This document shows, piece by piece, positions 42,731-52,095 of a stretch of DNA of 64,000 nucleotides (its first letter is position 1; each line of letters begins with the position of its first letter). Source of the stretch: UBA7672 sp038326205 (GTDB lineage: Bacteria > Pseudomonadota > Alphaproteobacteria > Caulobacterales > Hyphomonadaceae). The notes below the pieces were generated by a model. It had not been told where the DNA came from and searched no databases. It saw nothing but the letters and a program-made list of their open reading frames with translations. The translations under genes and the position numbers were made by a program. The stretch covers positions 6,328 to 70,327 of the forward strand of contig JBBQJV010000012.1 in the NCBI GenBank assembly GCA_038326205.1, written 5' to 3'.

Positions 42731-43125
42731 GACGTGTTCAGACCGACGCGACAGCATCGGTCTGACAAATTGGTCTGGTGGACAAAATCGAGCGTCGAAC
42801 GCCGGAGCGCAAGCTACGGCCGGGCGGAGACAGCGCAAACTGAACGGGCGTCGCGCGTCATGTGGCGAGGGGGCGAAAGCTGAACGAGGGCGGCAGTCCG
42901 GCGCAGGTGAGACGATCGATCGAAATGGCCCAAATCCGCTATTGCGTGGTCAGGCCGGGGCGTTTCGCCAAACGTTAGCGGCGGGTGGATTTCTCTGGCT
43001 CAAGCTATGGACGCACGGCAGATTGGGAGATGATGTGATCGACGATCGCAAGTCACATGGCAGGCTCCAAAAGGCCTCCCGCCTTTGACGACGTTGTCTG
43101 CGTTCGATGAAAAAGGAACATGTCC
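42731..43125. other. 395-bp intergenic region
   Basis: The only clear structure is a hairpin at 42739-42764 (CAGACCGA/TCGGTCTG) just after the VOC gene, without a T-run. I see no gene, tRNA or further repeat. Confidence 0.45.
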
Positions 43126-43548
43126 ATGGCCGCTGGGACTTCCGCCAAAGTCAAAGGAACGCCGGACGATCCATGGATTCTCAAGACGCCGCCGCTTACG
43201 TCTGACTTCACCATGCATCGCGACGTGCTGGACGGGAAGGCCATACTCGTTTGCACGGTCGGCAAGACGGTGCTCCGCTATGACGCCAGTTGTCTCGACG
43301 ATCTTCACGCAATGCTGAAGAAGCATGGTGACTGGATGGAGCTTGGCTCTGCGGACGAGCAGAAGGAGGTCAAGACCGGAACTGTCGAAGCCTGGGGTCG
43401 TTCGCCCGCAAATCCAGTCGGCGGCTGGTACGGTTTGAAGAAAGGCCTGCGGGGGCGTTTCGGCATGTATGTGCCGCCATTGATGGAAGCACTTGGACTG
43501 GCCGAAGTCGAGCACAACCCCAAGGGCAACAGAATGCGAGCGCTCTAG
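43126..43548 (+). CDS. Hypothetical small soluble protein
   Basis: A 140-residue protein with conserved-looking segments: GTPDDPWILKTPPLTSDFTM, VGKTVLRYDASCLDDLHAML, and GRSPANPVGGWYGLKKGLRG. I cannot name a family with confidence; the pattern is that of a DUF found in many Alphaproteobacteria and Actinobacteria. Start 43126 is chosen because AAGGA is eight bases upstream. Confidence 0.78.
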   Translation: MAAGTSAKVKGTPDDPWILKTPPLTSDFTMHRDVLDGKAILVCTVGKTVLRYDASCLDDLHAMLKKHGDWMELGSADEQKEVKTGTVEAWGRSPANPVGGWYGLKKGLRGRFGMYVPPLMEALGLAEVEHNPKGNRMRAL

Positions 43549-43712
43549 GCGACCAGCGCATGGGCGTGCGTCGCCTTCTGATGCGACTTCCAGCGGCTCG
43601 GGTCAAAGGGAGGGAGGTCCGTTTCCCATCCGGATCTGTCCGCTCGCTTCGGCCAGACCTAGCGGCTCGTCCTCATCGGCGTGCGCGGGAACGTTCCGGC
43701 GACGCCAGCCGT

Positions 43713-44240
43713 TCAGCGCGGCAGCAGGCCATCGCGCAACCACCAGATGTCGGCGGTTGGTACATCGGTCGGCTCGACGGCGGGGCTCGCGACCTTCATC
43801 GCCATGTCGATCAGTTCCTGCCGCTCCGGCGGCTTCAGCGCATGCGTCCAGATCGGCAGGAAGCGCCGCACGATCTCGGCCGTATCGGCCACCTGGCCGG
43901 ACGCCCACGCAGCGAACGCCATCGCGTCTTCGCGATCCTGTTTGGTCATTCTGCATACGGTCTCCAGCATCGTGTCGATCTTATCTTCGTCGGTCAGCGT
44001 GACCGGACGGCGGAGCGCTGTGAGACTGTAGAGCAATGTCGCCACCGCCCTGCCAGGCGTGTCGACGCCCGCAAGAACCGACTGATCCGAGCGTTGCCTG
44101 AATCGCTCACGGCTGATCATGCCACGCGCCTTGCCGGCCACTTCGATCACGCTGTCGGCTGCGCCCTTTAACTGCTGGGCGCGAAACCACGAGAAACCGA
44201 TGCCGCCGGGTATCGTGGCGATCAACGCAATAATTGCCAT
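43713..44240 (-). CDS. TerB-like helical protein with N-terminal membrane anchor
   Basis: A 175-residue protein starting MAIIALIATIPGGIGFSWF, a membrane helix or signal anchor. The rest is helical (VTLTDEDKIDTMLETVCRM, DREDAMAFAAWASGQV) and recalls TerB/DjlA-like helical bundles. The end contains an IWWLRDGLLPR motif. Function unknown. GGGGGGA lies upstream of ATG 44240. Confidence 0.68.
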   Translation of the reverse strand: MAIIALIATIPGGIGFSWFRAQQLKGAADSVIEVAGKARGMISRERFRQRSDQSVLAGVDTPGRAVATLLYSLTALRRPVTLTDEDKIDTMLETVCRMTKQDREDAMAFAAWASGQVADTAEIVRRFLPIWTHALKPPERQELIDMAMKVASPAVEPTDVPTADIWWLRDGLLPR

Positions 44241-44367
44241 GACGTCCCCCCGCCGTATCAATGCGGCCCACCACCTCTCGATTAGTGCGGCGAGCGCGAG
44301 CCCGGGTCAAACCTTGGCGCGCGCGCCGGCTCGGCCTAGTCTCCGCCAACGCACACGGGAGCTAGCC

Positions 44368-44634
44368 ATGCCGCTTCACGCCCAGATCGCCTGCATCGGC
44401 GGCAACGGCCTTTTTGCCCTGATGTTCGTGATCGCCGCACAAGGCACACTCACCACCGGCGACTTCGGGCTGGGCATGTTCCTGGTGATACTCGCAGCGG
44501 CGGCAGGCTATACCTGTTGGGTGCTGGTGAAGTTCCGACACTATCTCTCGGCCGAAGCCTCGATCGAGCGCGAGCTCCACGTCGAGAAACTGCAGCTCGA
44601 GATCGATGCGCTGAAAGCCAGGCTCCCGACGTGA
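44368..44634 (+). CDS. Small two-TM protein with C-terminal coiled coil
   Basis: An 88-residue protein. Membrane helices lie at about 6-24 and 33-55. The tail (SIERELHVEKLQLEIDALKA) is a probable coiled coil. GGGAG precedes ATG 44368 by seven bases. No known family; not linked to obvious partners. Confidence 0.7.
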   Translation: MPLHAQIACIGGNGLFALMFVIAAQGTLTTGDFGLGMFLVILAAAAGYTCWVLVKFRHYLSAEASIERELHVEKLQLEIDALKARLPT

Positions 44635-44746
44635 AGCCACATCGCTGAAAGGCAGACACCCGGAAAGCAGACGGGCCACACATCGCTGTGCAGCCCGCCT
44701 TAGTGTTCAATTGAACAGTTCGTTGGATCAGGGAGTAAGGCAGCTA

Positions 44747-45556
44747 TCAGTCGCCCGCGAGCGCGCCTTGCTTGCGAGCGAGGCTGTCCAGCGCAGAGCG
44801 TGCTTCGGTGTCGCCACCGCCAGCTGCTTCGCCATCGGCATTCGGCCCGCCTTCAGGGCTCCGCCGGCGTCCGCGCCGACGACGACCACGGCCAGCGCCG
44901 GCTTCCTGGCCATCTTCCGAGCCTTGAGCGTCCTGCGGCTGGGCTTCCCCAGTTTGGACGTCACGGGCCTGAGTATCACGGGCCTGAGTATCACGGGCCT
45001 GAGCGTCACGCGGCTGAACGTCACGCCTTTGACCTTCACGGTTTGACGGCGCGGCTTCCTGACGATCATCGCCATCGGCGTCGTCGTCCCCATCATCCGC
45101 ATCATTGCTGCTGTGGTTGTTGTTCTGATTGTGCGTGTTACTGTGGCCGATATTGGCGTGGTTGCCTTGCTCGTGAGAGCGCATCGAGTCCGACTGATCG
45201 CCGTTGCCGCCATTGCCATCGTTCTGCTGCGAGCCGCCGTCTTCCATCGAAGACTGCGCCTGCAGGCCGGCTTCCTGCTGTTGCAGCAGACGCTCACGCG
45301 GCATCGATGCCGCCATCACGCGATAATAATGTTCGGCATGCTGGAGGTACGTCTCGTACCTCACACGATCGCCGCCCGACTGCGCGTCACGAGCGTACTG
45401 TGCGTACTTCTCGTAGATCTGCGCGGCAGTGCCCCGGATCTTTACATCCGGCCCATTGCTCTCGAGCGATCGGTTGCCGTGGTTATGGTTGTTGTTGCCA
45501 CCACCACCACCGCCGCCACCGCCCGGCTTACGCCCGCGGCCACGCTGACGCTTCAT
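44747..45556 (-). CDS. DUF4167 domain protein
   Basis: A 269-residue protein. The N-terminal KRQRGRGRKPGGGGGG basic/Gly region is followed by the conserved DUF4167 core (IRGTAAQIYEKYAQYARDAQ, YLQHAEHYYRVMA). The remainder is low complexity and rich in Gln, Asn, Asp and Arg, with a tandem ARDTQ repeat and a C-terminal RGRRRRGRRRS block. RNA binding is plausible. Start 45556 gives the family N-terminus and has GGAAGG upstream; it is co-oriented with prmC, the conserved neighbour. Confidence 0.9.
   Translation of the reverse strand: MKRQRGRGRKPGGGGGGGGGNNNHNHGNRSLESNGPDVKIRGTAAQIYEKYAQYARDAQSGGDRVRYETYLQHAEHYYRVMAASMPRERLLQQQEAGLQAQSSMEDGGSQQNDGNGGNGDQSDSMRSHEQGNHANIGHSNTHNQNNNHSSNDADDGDDDADGDDRQEAAPSNREGQRRDVQPRDAQARDTQARDTQARDVQTGEAQPQDAQGSEDGQEAGAGRGRRRRGRRRSPEGGPNADGEAAGGGDTEARSALDSLARKQGALAGD
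44961..45035. repeat. 15-bp tandem repeat inside the DUF4167 gene
   Basis: Three units of TCACGGGCCTGAGTA (the third with one base pair different at its end) are followed by two diverged units. They encode the ARDTQ/ARDVQ repeat without frameshift. Confidence 0.85.
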
Positions 45557-45747
45557 GTAACCTTCCCGGATCTTCAGTGTAGCGCCCCATTTGGACGGAT
45601 TGCGGTCTGCCATTGCAGACCCAAACGGAGGCTGGCTGACTGCCCTGGAATTGGGATTCGCCTGCGGTCCGTAGTTTCAGACGCTAGCCTGTTTGGTTTG
45701 CTACGCCAAGCGATTTCCTGTGGTTTTTCTGGAGCCGGGCATCTGGT

Positions 45748-46608
45748 TTACAGGGTTCCCGCTGGCCTGCGACCGAATGCAGCGCGTTCGATCCCCGCCA
45801 GATCCCGCATTATCTCCACCTGTTCCAGGCCCGCCCGCGCCAACAGGTGGCTTATCGCGAGAGATTGCCCGAGCCCGAATTCGAAGCCGATCCACCCGCC
45901 CGGCGCGAGCACATCGCTGACGCACGCAAGAATCGCCCGATAGGGTCCAAGCCCATCGCCCCCGGGCGTCAGCGCCAAATGCGGATCGTGATTAACCACC
46001 TCGCGCGCGAGCCCCTCCATCTCCACCGCCGGAATGTAGGGCGGGTTCGACAGCACCATGTCGCAAGCACGCCCAAGCTTCGCGTCCCATCCGCCTTCGA
46101 TCATCTCCGCGCGCGCACTCACGCCCAGCGCCTCCGCATTGGCGCGCGCAACGCTCAGCGCCGCCGCTGAGATATCCACACCCACGCCATTTGCATCCGG
46201 CCGCTCCGCCAGCACCGACACCAGGATGCAGCCCGAGCCAACGCCAAGATCCAGCATGCGCCCCCCTCTCGGCAGCCGCGCAATGGCGACATCGACCAGC
46301 AGCTCCGTCTCCGAACGCGGATCGAGCACGTCCGGCGTCACACGGAACCGCCGCCCATAAAATTCGCGCCAGCCCCGGATACGCGACACCGGCTCACCGG
46401 CTTCCCTCCGGCGCACGGCAGCTTCGAACGCAGTCAGCCCCAACGAATCGACATCATCCGTCTCGCGCAGGATCACATCGACAGGCTCGACGCCCAACGC
46501 ATGCGCCAGCAGCAACCGCACATCGCGTCGCGCGCCCTCGATGCCTGCCGCCCGCAACCGCACCGCAGCGTCCTGCATCACCTCGCGCCAGGTGCAGTGG
46601 ACGCTCAT
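45748..46608 (-). CDS. prmC: Peptide chain release factor N5-glutamine methyltransferase
   Basis: A 286-residue enzyme that methylates the Gln of the GGQ motif in RF1 and RF2. The N-terminal helical domain precedes the cofactor site MLDLGVGSGCILVSVLA and the catalytic LSNPPYIP motif. The family's RxxREFYGRRF and DPRSETELLVD elements are present. It starts 4 bases inside the upstream TPR gene and is followed by DUF4167. Confidence 0.95.
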   Translation of the reverse strand: MSVHCTWREVMQDAAVRLRAAGIEGARRDVRLLLAHALGVEPVDVILRETDDVDSLGLTAFEAAVRRREAGEPVSRIRGWREFYGRRFRVTPDVLDPRSETELLVDVAIARLPRGGRMLDLGVGSGCILVSVLAERPDANGVGVDISAAALSVARANAEALGVSARAEMIEGGWDAKLGRACDMVLSNPPYIPAVEMEGLAREVVNHDPHLALTPGGDGLGPYRAILACVSDVLAPGGWIGFEFGLGQSLAISHLLARAGLEQVEIMRDLAGIERAAFGRRPAGTL

Positions 46609-47576
46609 GACGGCAGCGCGTCTTCCGCTGTCCGATAGCCAAGCGCCAGCTTCTGTTCCTGCGCCGCGCCCGCCTCTGTGTCAGCGATCTCCCGGCCATA
46701 GATAAAGCGCGCCGAAGTCGCCGTATCCGCGCCATGCACAAGCCCGAAGCGGCACGCTCCGCTCCACGTCATCCCGTCAACCGCACCGCGTTGCTCCGCA
46801 TTCGTCACAACCCGGCCGCATCCGCCGGCCAGCTGCACGACCTCTTCGCCCCGGTTGAGGAAAAACATGCGATCACCAACGCCAGCCAGCGCCTGCGCCG
46901 CCGTCGTCACCGGCCTGCCCTTCACCAGTTCGCCCGTCATGCTGAAGCCGCGGCTCTCCCACTCCAGCGGCAGGCCCGAACTATCCAGCGTCGCGCTCGA
47001 CATCTCATCGAGCCCCGACCGCGCCTGACCAAGATGGATGCGCGCAAGCCCGTGTCCGTACATCTCGTCGGGCGACGCCGGCGACAGATCCAGCGCTGCG
47101 GCGTAGTCCTTCTCTGCTTTCTCCCATGCGCCACGCCGCAGCTGAAGATAACCGCGCGTTGCCAACACAACCGGATCACGCGGCGCGAGGCGAACGGCTG
47201 CATCACACGCCACCAGCGCCCCATCGAGATCATGGTTTGCGATCGCAAGGTTTCTGCAGAGTCCGTTCTGCAGCCGCACATCGTCCGGCTTCAACCGGGC
47301 CGCAGTGCGGTAGTCGAGCGCCGCAAGCTCGGCATGGCCAAGCGCTACAAGAAGGTCGGCGCGCTGCGCATGCACGCCCGCATCGCCCGGCGTCGCCGCT
47401 ATCGCGCCACCATAGGCGGCAAGCGCATCGAGATAACGCCCGGCCGTCGTCGCCTCATTCGCTTCATCGAGAAAAGGCTTCATTGCCTCAGTTTGCGCAA
47501 AGGCTGCAGGCTGCGCCAGCACCAGACCCAGCGCCGCAGCTCCGAGCCACCGCCATCGATGCACGATTGCCTTCAT
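46605..47576 (-). CDS. Exported TPR-repeat protein
   Basis: A 323-residue protein with a signal peptide (MKAIVHRWRWLGAAALGLVL, ending near PAAFAQ). Three to four tetratricopeptide units follow (AGRYLDALAAYGGAIAATPG, GHAELAALDYRTAARLKPDD, GAWEKAEKDYAAALDLSP). The C-terminal third has two Cys residues (AGGCGRVV and SGACRFGL) that could form a disulfide. Start 47576 has AGGA seven bases upstream. It overlaps prmC. Probable periplasmic scaffold. Confidence 0.82.
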   Translation of the reverse strand: MKAIVHRWRWLGAAALGLVLAQPAAFAQTEAMKPFLDEANEATTAGRYLDALAAYGGAIAATPGDAGVHAQRADLLVALGHAELAALDYRTAARLKPDDVRLQNGLCRNLAIANHDLDGALVACDAAVRLAPRDPVVLATRGYLQLRRGAWEKAEKDYAAALDLSPASPDEMYGHGLARIHLGQARSGLDEMSSATLDSSGLPLEWESRGFSMTGELVKGRPVTTAAQALAGVGDRMFFLNRGEEVVQLAGGCGRVVTNAEQRGAVDGMTWSGACRFGLVHGADTATSARFIYGREIADTEAGAAQEQKLALGYRTAEDALPS

Positions 47577-47736
47577 TTGCATGTCCTGGCGCCCAACAAT
47601 GTCGCGTGGCCCGCCGTCACTGTCCGACTGGGCACCGCGCCGTCAATAGCTGCACCGCAAATGATAACCACACATCATCCGGAGCGCCGCAATCTGAACA
47701 ATTCCGCCAACGCCTATGCTGCGCTATGATTGCGCC

Positions 47737-47946
47737 ATGACAGACACATCTCGCCTCGACGCGCTCGAAGTCCGCCTCGCCCATCAGGACCAGATGATCG
47801 AGGATCTCAACGAGACCATCACCGCCCAGTGGAAGGACATCGACCGCTTGAAACGCGAAGTTGAACGACTCGGCGACCGCGTCGCGAACGCCGAACAATC
47901 TATCGGCCCCGACCAGGGCGACGAGCCGCCCCCGCCGCACTGGTAG
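47737..47946 (+). CDS. slyX: SlyX family protein
   Basis: A 69-residue coiled-coil protein: DALEVRLAHQDQMIEDLNET and WKDIDRLKREVERLGDRV are the SlyX heptads, and the C-terminus ends EPPPPHW as usual in this family. The function of the family is not established. Confidence 0.88.
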   Translation: MTDTSRLDALEVRLAHQDQMIEDLNETITAQWKDIDRLKREVERLGDRVANAEQSIGPDQGDEPPPPHW

Positions 47947-47950
47947 CGCG

Positions 47951-48712
47951 CTACGCGCTAAGCGCGTCGCCAACTGTGACGCTGCCACCCTGGGAAACGG
48001 AAAAATAAGTGCCCAGCGTGTCGCGGCCAAAATGCTCGCGCAGCATGCCGACCATGTCGATGTCGCGATCGCCGGTTCCAGGATTTACGTGTGTCGCGAT
48101 GCAGCGGACAATCGGCTTGAACACCGTAAGCTTCGCCTCGCCGAGATCGACACGTCCCCCGGCGATCCACTCATCCTCCGCCCACGGCGCCAACCCATCG
48201 ATGTAGACATTGGCCCGGAAGCGCAGTGGATCGATTGGCTGGCCGATGGCCCGCGCGACGGCCGTGATACTCGCAAGATTCATCACCGAGATATAGCCTT
48301 GCGGGTGATCCATGAAGCGGTAGCCCGGTGGGCTTTCCAGCACGCGCAACTTGCCCGACGCATCTGTGCCGAGAAACGCCTGCAGGAAGCGCTCAAGTGA
48401 AGCGCGGCCATCTGCGGATGTGAGATCCGTCTCGACGCCAAATCCGCTCGCATCGCCGACATGAAAGCGTCCCGTCGCATCATCAAGCCGCGTCTTGATC
48501 CGCGCGAGCGCTGGAAAGCGCGCAAGCACTGTGAACTTCTGCTTTGAAATATGCTTTGGCGCAGCCGGATCGAACCCTGAAGGCCCGACCTCGATGGCAT
48601 AGTTGCGGTCGCCCGGAAAATACGCGCCCGCCGAAAGCTCGACTGTGCCCAGCTGTTCTGGCGTCAGCCCCTTCACCGGATGGCGATAGACGGATGAGAC
48701 GGTTCCACGCAT
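47951..48712 (-). CDS. MOSC domain protein
   Basis: A 253-residue protein with an N-terminal beta-barrel domain (SSVYRHPVKGLTPEQLG) and a MOSC domain (RFRANVYIDGLAPWAEDEW, KPIVRCIATHVNPGTGDRD). The Cys in VRCIATHV is the putative molybdenum cofactor sulfur-carrying residue. It resembles YcbX/YiiM-type enzymes that reduce N-hydroxylated bases. Convergent with slyX, 4 bases apart. Confidence 0.88.
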   Translation of the reverse strand: MRGTVSSVYRHPVKGLTPEQLGTVELSAGAYFPGDRNYAIEVGPSGFDPAAPKHISKQKFTVLARFPALARIKTRLDDATGRFHVGDASGFGVETDLTSADGRASLERFLQAFLGTDASGKLRVLESPPGYRFMDHPQGYISVMNLASITAVARAIGQPIDPLRFRANVYIDGLAPWAEDEWIAGGRVDLGEAKLTVFKPIVRCIATHVNPGTGDRDIDMVGMLREHFGRDTLGTYFSVSQGGSVTVGDALSA

Positions 48713-48721
48713 GCGCGCCGG

Positions 48722-49189
48722 CTATCCTCTACCTCGGTAAGGAGCAACGCCGGTATCCGGAACCCAGAGCGCATCAGGCGCCTTGCCCGTTTGCCAGAAC
48801 ACGTCGATCGGCATGCCGCCGCGCGGATACCAGTAGCCGGCGATGCGAAGCCAGGTGGGGCTGAGCGTGTCGACCAGACGCTTGGCGATGGCGACAGTGC
48901 AATCCTCGTGAAAGGCGCCGTGATTGCGGAACGAGGTGAGGTAAAGCTTGAGGCTCTTGCTCTCCACGATCCACGCGGCAGGGGCGTAGTCGATCACGAG
49001 ATGGGCAAAATCCGGCTGGCCCGTCACCGGGCAGAGTGAGGTGAATTCCGGCGCGGTGAAGCGCGCGAGATACAGTGTTCCCGGGTGCGGATTGGCGACG
49101 CGCTCAAGCACCGCCTGGTCAGGAGATGCGGGCGCTGCAACATGCGCGCCCAGCTGCGTCAGTCCGGTGGTGTTTGAAGGTGAATTCAT
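48722..49189 (-). CDS. queF: NADPH-dependent 7-cyano-7-deazaguanine reductase
   Basis: A 155-residue QueF of the short type. The catalytic Cys is in TSLCPVTGQPDFAHLVIDY and the NADPH motif is ESKSLKLYLTSFRNH; AFHEDCTV carries the conserved His-Glu. It reduces preQ0 to preQ1 in queuosine synthesis. Upstream of MOSC in the same direction, 9 bases away. I saw no preQ1 riboswitch in the leader. Confidence 0.95.
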   Translation of the reverse strand: MNSPSNTTGLTQLGAHVAAPASPDQAVLERVANPHPGTLYLARFTAPEFTSLCPVTGQPDFAHLVIDYAPAAWIVESKSLKLYLTSFRNHGAFHEDCTVAIAKRLVDTLSPTWLRIAGYWYPRGGMPIDVFWQTGKAPDALWVPDTGVAPYRGRG

Positions 49190-49529
49190 GCCGCTAATTG
49201 GCCTCTTCGTGGAAATTGGGCAATAGCGCCATACGATTCGTCCGCGACCGGATGGTTTCTTCCCTGAAATGCACGAATTGCGTCGTTAAAGCGTCGCTCA
49301 CCGAGCGAGGTGTAGTGAACAGGGCGCCTAATCTTAGGGCGAGTGACCCAAGGGCTGTCATGAAATTGTGCGGGTACGCTGCGCCGCATCACGGATTGGC
49401 CGAAGCACTTTCTGTGTGTCCGGCCAAATCGCCATGTTTGCCCGCAAGACGGCTGCGTTCCCCAGCGCACCCGATCTTGCAAAGCCGCGTCTGCGGGTCG
49501 GTTCAACTATGGGAATAAGGGTCTGAATA
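49190..49529. other. Divergent promoter region between queF and the porin gene
   Basis: 340 bp without a supported gene. Two weak hairpins (near 49300 and 49425) are present. The AATAAGGGTC-type Shine-Dalgarno of the porin gene lies at the right end. Confidence 0.4.
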
Positions 49530-50228
49530 ATGCGCAACCTTCTGATTTTCGGAGCTCTCCTTGCGGCCTCGGCCGCACCCGCGTTTGCTCAAGTGGAAGT
49601 TTCCGGCAACATCGCACTGACGACGGACTATGTCTTCCGCGGCATCTCCCAAACCGATGAGAGCCCCGCGATTCAGGGCGGCCTCGACGCCTCCTTCGGC
49701 GACTCGGGCGTCTATGCCGGAACATGGGCCTCGAACATCAACTTCGGCACCGGCGGCGCCAACATGGAGCTGGACGTTTACGGCGGCTACAAGTTCGACC
49801 TGGGCCCGGTTGCCATGGACGTTGGCGTGATCGGCTACCTGTATCCGGGCGCAGCCGATTCTGGCGCCGAACTCGACTACTACGAAGGCTATGTGAAGCC
49901 CTCGATCGCACTGACGCCGGAATTCACCCTCGGCGGCGCTCTCTACTACACGCCGGATTTCACCGGTGAGCTGGGCGACGGCTTCTACTACGAAGTGAAC
50001 GGCGCCTATACGGTCAGCCCCGAGCTAAGCTTCTCGGGCGCTGTTGGTGTGCAGACGGTCGACACGGCTGGCGTGTTCTTCGGTGACGACAACTACACCA
50101 CGTACAACGTCGGCGGCACCTACTCCGCCATGGGTCTTGGCTTCGACCTGCGTTATGTGGGCACGGACGTCGACAACGCGCCGATATTCGACGACCGCGT
50201 GGTCTTCACGATCAAGAAGGCCATGTAG
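49530..50228 (+). CDS. TorF family putative outer membrane porin
   Basis: A 232-residue protein with a signal peptide (MRNLLIFGALLAASAAPAFA). The mature part matches the TorF/TIGR02001 pattern: VSGNIALTTDYVFRGISQTD near the N-terminus, repeated Tyr/Gly-rich strands and a terminal strand DDRVVFTIKKAM. The family is thought to form an outer membrane beta-barrel; solute unknown. Confidence 0.9.
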   Translation: MRNLLIFGALLAASAAPAFAQVEVSGNIALTTDYVFRGISQTDESPAIQGGLDASFGDSGVYAGTWASNINFGTGGANMELDVYGGYKFDLGPVAMDVGVIGYLYPGAADSGAELDYYEGYVKPSIALTPEFTLGGALYYTPDFTGELGDGFYYEVNGAYTVSPELSFSGAVGVQTVDTAGVFFGDDNYTTYNVGGTYSAMGLGFDLRYVGTDVDNAPIFDDRVVFTIKKAM

Positions 50229-50274
50229 TCTCTGGACTCGATGTCTTCGGGCGGCTTGCCGCCCCGGAAGAAGG

Positions 50275-50308
50275 GAGCCGTCGCGGTCGCCGCGGCGGCT
50301 CTTTCCGT
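50275..50308 (+). terminator. Terminator after the TorF porin gene
   Basis: AGCCGTCGCGG and CCGCGGCGGCT pair with one mismatch over a TCG loop, followed by CTTTCCGTTT. It shows that the antiporter frame upstream of 50397 is probably not translated. Confidence 0.75.
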
Positions 50309-50396
50309 TTCCCCGGCCGTTTTTGCTGGCCGGAACGTGATGTTCAGTGCAACACATTGGGAACCGACAGGGCGGGAACAGGGAGAGACGCTGCAC

Positions 50397-52091
50397 GTGA
50401 CTGCCGCCGAAACCCTGCAGCCGGCCATCATCTATCTCGGCGCCGGCCTGGCGGCGGCACTGGCCGCTCGCGCGGCAAGGCTGAGCCCTATCGTCGGCTA
50501 TCTGGTGGCAGGACTGGTGATCGGTCCCTCCGGCTTTGGTCTCGTCCAGAACAACGACACGTCCCACTTCCTCGCCGATCTCGGCGTCGTCTTCCTGCTG
50601 TTCGACATTGGACTGCACTTCTCGCTGCGGGAGTTCGCTCTCCGCCGGGCCGATATGATCGGACTGGCGCCGCTGCAGATAATCCTTTGCGGGCTTGTAT
50701 TCGCACTTATTGGCTACGCCTTCGGGTTTCCGTGGCCGGTTGCCGTTCTGGTCGGGGTCTCGCTGGCGCTGTCCTCGACCGCCGTGGTCGCGCGGATCCT
50801 GTCCGATCGCAACCAGCCGGGCTGTCCTATGGGGCGATCGGCAACCGCCGTGCTTGTCGCGCAGGACATCGTCGCCATCTTCATCCTCACTTACGCTGCC
50901 TCATTCAGCGCCTCGTCCAGCTTGCTCGACATGGAAGCGCTGGTCATTCTCGCCAAGGCAATCGTGGCGCTGGCCGTCGCCATTCTTGCGGGACGGCTTC
51001 TGGTAAGGCCACTGTTCGAATCGCTCGCTGCCACCAACAACCGCGAGACTTTCACAGTGGTCGCCCTGTTCATCGTGCTGGCTGCCAGCGCTGCAACCGC
51101 GAATGCCGGCCTGTCGCTGAACCTCGGCGCGTTCCTCGCAGGCATGGCTCTTTCCGACACGCCCTATCGCCACGTCGTGCAGGCGGAAGTGAAACCGTTC
51201 GCCGGCCTGCTGCTCGGTCTCTTCTTTGTCAGCGTCGGCATGGGCGTGAACCTGCCCGCGCTCGCCCTGATCTGGCCCGCAGTTCTTGCAACCGCCCTCG
51301 TCATCATGATCGTGAAAACCGTCGTGGTGTTCATCGCGGCCCGCCTGAACGGTTGGGCGGTTCCGGGCGCTACGCAACTCGGGTTCCTTCTGAGCCAGGG
51401 ATCGGAGTTCACGCTGGTCGTGGTCGGCATCGCCTCCATCGCCGGGGCCATGCCAGCACCGTGGGCTGGCATCCTCACCACCTCCGTCGCCCTGACGCTG
51501 ATCGCGGCGCCAATCTGGACGTCGCTGGGCCTGCACATCGCCAAGCAGATCGCAGAAAAGGGTAAAGGCGCCGCTGTTGACACAGATGAGGTAGCGGAAG
51601 AACACCCTGTCCTGATTTTTGGCATGACATCGGCCGGGCGCTTGGCGGCCGATGCTTTGCGTGATCATGATATCGCCTATGTCGCCGTTGATTCCGATCC
51701 TGACCGCTTCGTGCTGGCCGCGTCCGATGGCTATTCAATTTCATTCGGCGATGCGCGCGACGAGAAGCTGATGGCGAGCCTCGATGCCGGTCATGCTCGC
51801 GCCATCGTGCTCGGCGTGCGCGGTCTCGGCGCTGCGAGCCTCGCTCCGTTGCCCGGATCAACCCAGCCACGTCTGGTTGTGGCAGGAGACACCGCGGAAA
51901 AAGCAAAGCTGGACGCGGAAGGGTTCCGCGCGCACGTCTCCCGCGCCGCCCCTCTGGGACTTGAGCTCGCAGCCGACCTTCTGGCGCAGATGGGTCTCGG
52001 GAATGAGAAGATCAGCGCATGGATCGCCGATCAGGTCGAACGGCGCGGCCTGATCGACAAGCCGAAAGGCCCCGCCTCAGAAGCGGCCTGA
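50397..52091 (+). CDS. CPA2 monovalent cation:proton antiporter (KefB type)
   Basis: A 564-residue transporter with about 12 membrane helices (LGAGLAAALAARAARLSPIV through the region near 400) and the CPA2 motifs GPSGFGLV and DIGLHFSLREF. A C-terminal NAD-binding TrkA-N domain follows (HPVLIFGMTSAGRLAADAL). The protein is the KefB/KefC-like potassium efflux type. GTG 50397 has GGGAGAG about ten bases upstream; the longer frame (from 50241) begins in a terminator. Confidence 0.88.
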   Translation: MTAAETLQPAIIYLGAGLAAALAARAARLSPIVGYLVAGLVIGPSGFGLVQNNDTSHFLADLGVVFLLFDIGLHFSLREFALRRADMIGLAPLQIILCGLVFALIGYAFGFPWPVAVLVGVSLALSSTAVVARILSDRNQPGCPMGRSATAVLVAQDIVAIFILTYAASFSASSSLLDMEALVILAKAIVALAVAILAGRLLVRPLFESLAATNNRETFTVVALFIVLAASAATANAGLSLNLGAFLAGMALSDTPYRHVVQAEVKPFAGLLLGLFFVSVGMGVNLPALALIWPAVLATALVIMIVKTVVVFIAARLNGWAVPGATQLGFLLSQGSEFTLVVVGIASIAGAMPAPWAGILTTSVALTLIAAPIWTSLGLHIAKQIAEKGKGAAVDTDEVAEEHPVLIFGMTSAGRLAADALRDHDIAYVAVDSDPDRFVLAASDGYSISFGDARDEKLMASLDAGHARAIVLGVRGLGAASLAPLPGSTQPRLVVAGDTAEKAKLDAEGFRAHVSRAAPLGLELAADLLAQMGLGNEKISAWIADQVERRGLIDKPKGPASEAA

Positions 52092-52095
52092 TGGC

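Noticed and set aside
49190..49529. A preQ1 riboswitch in the leader of queF
   Set aside because: I found no short H-type pseudoknot pattern close to the queF start; absence is only by eye.
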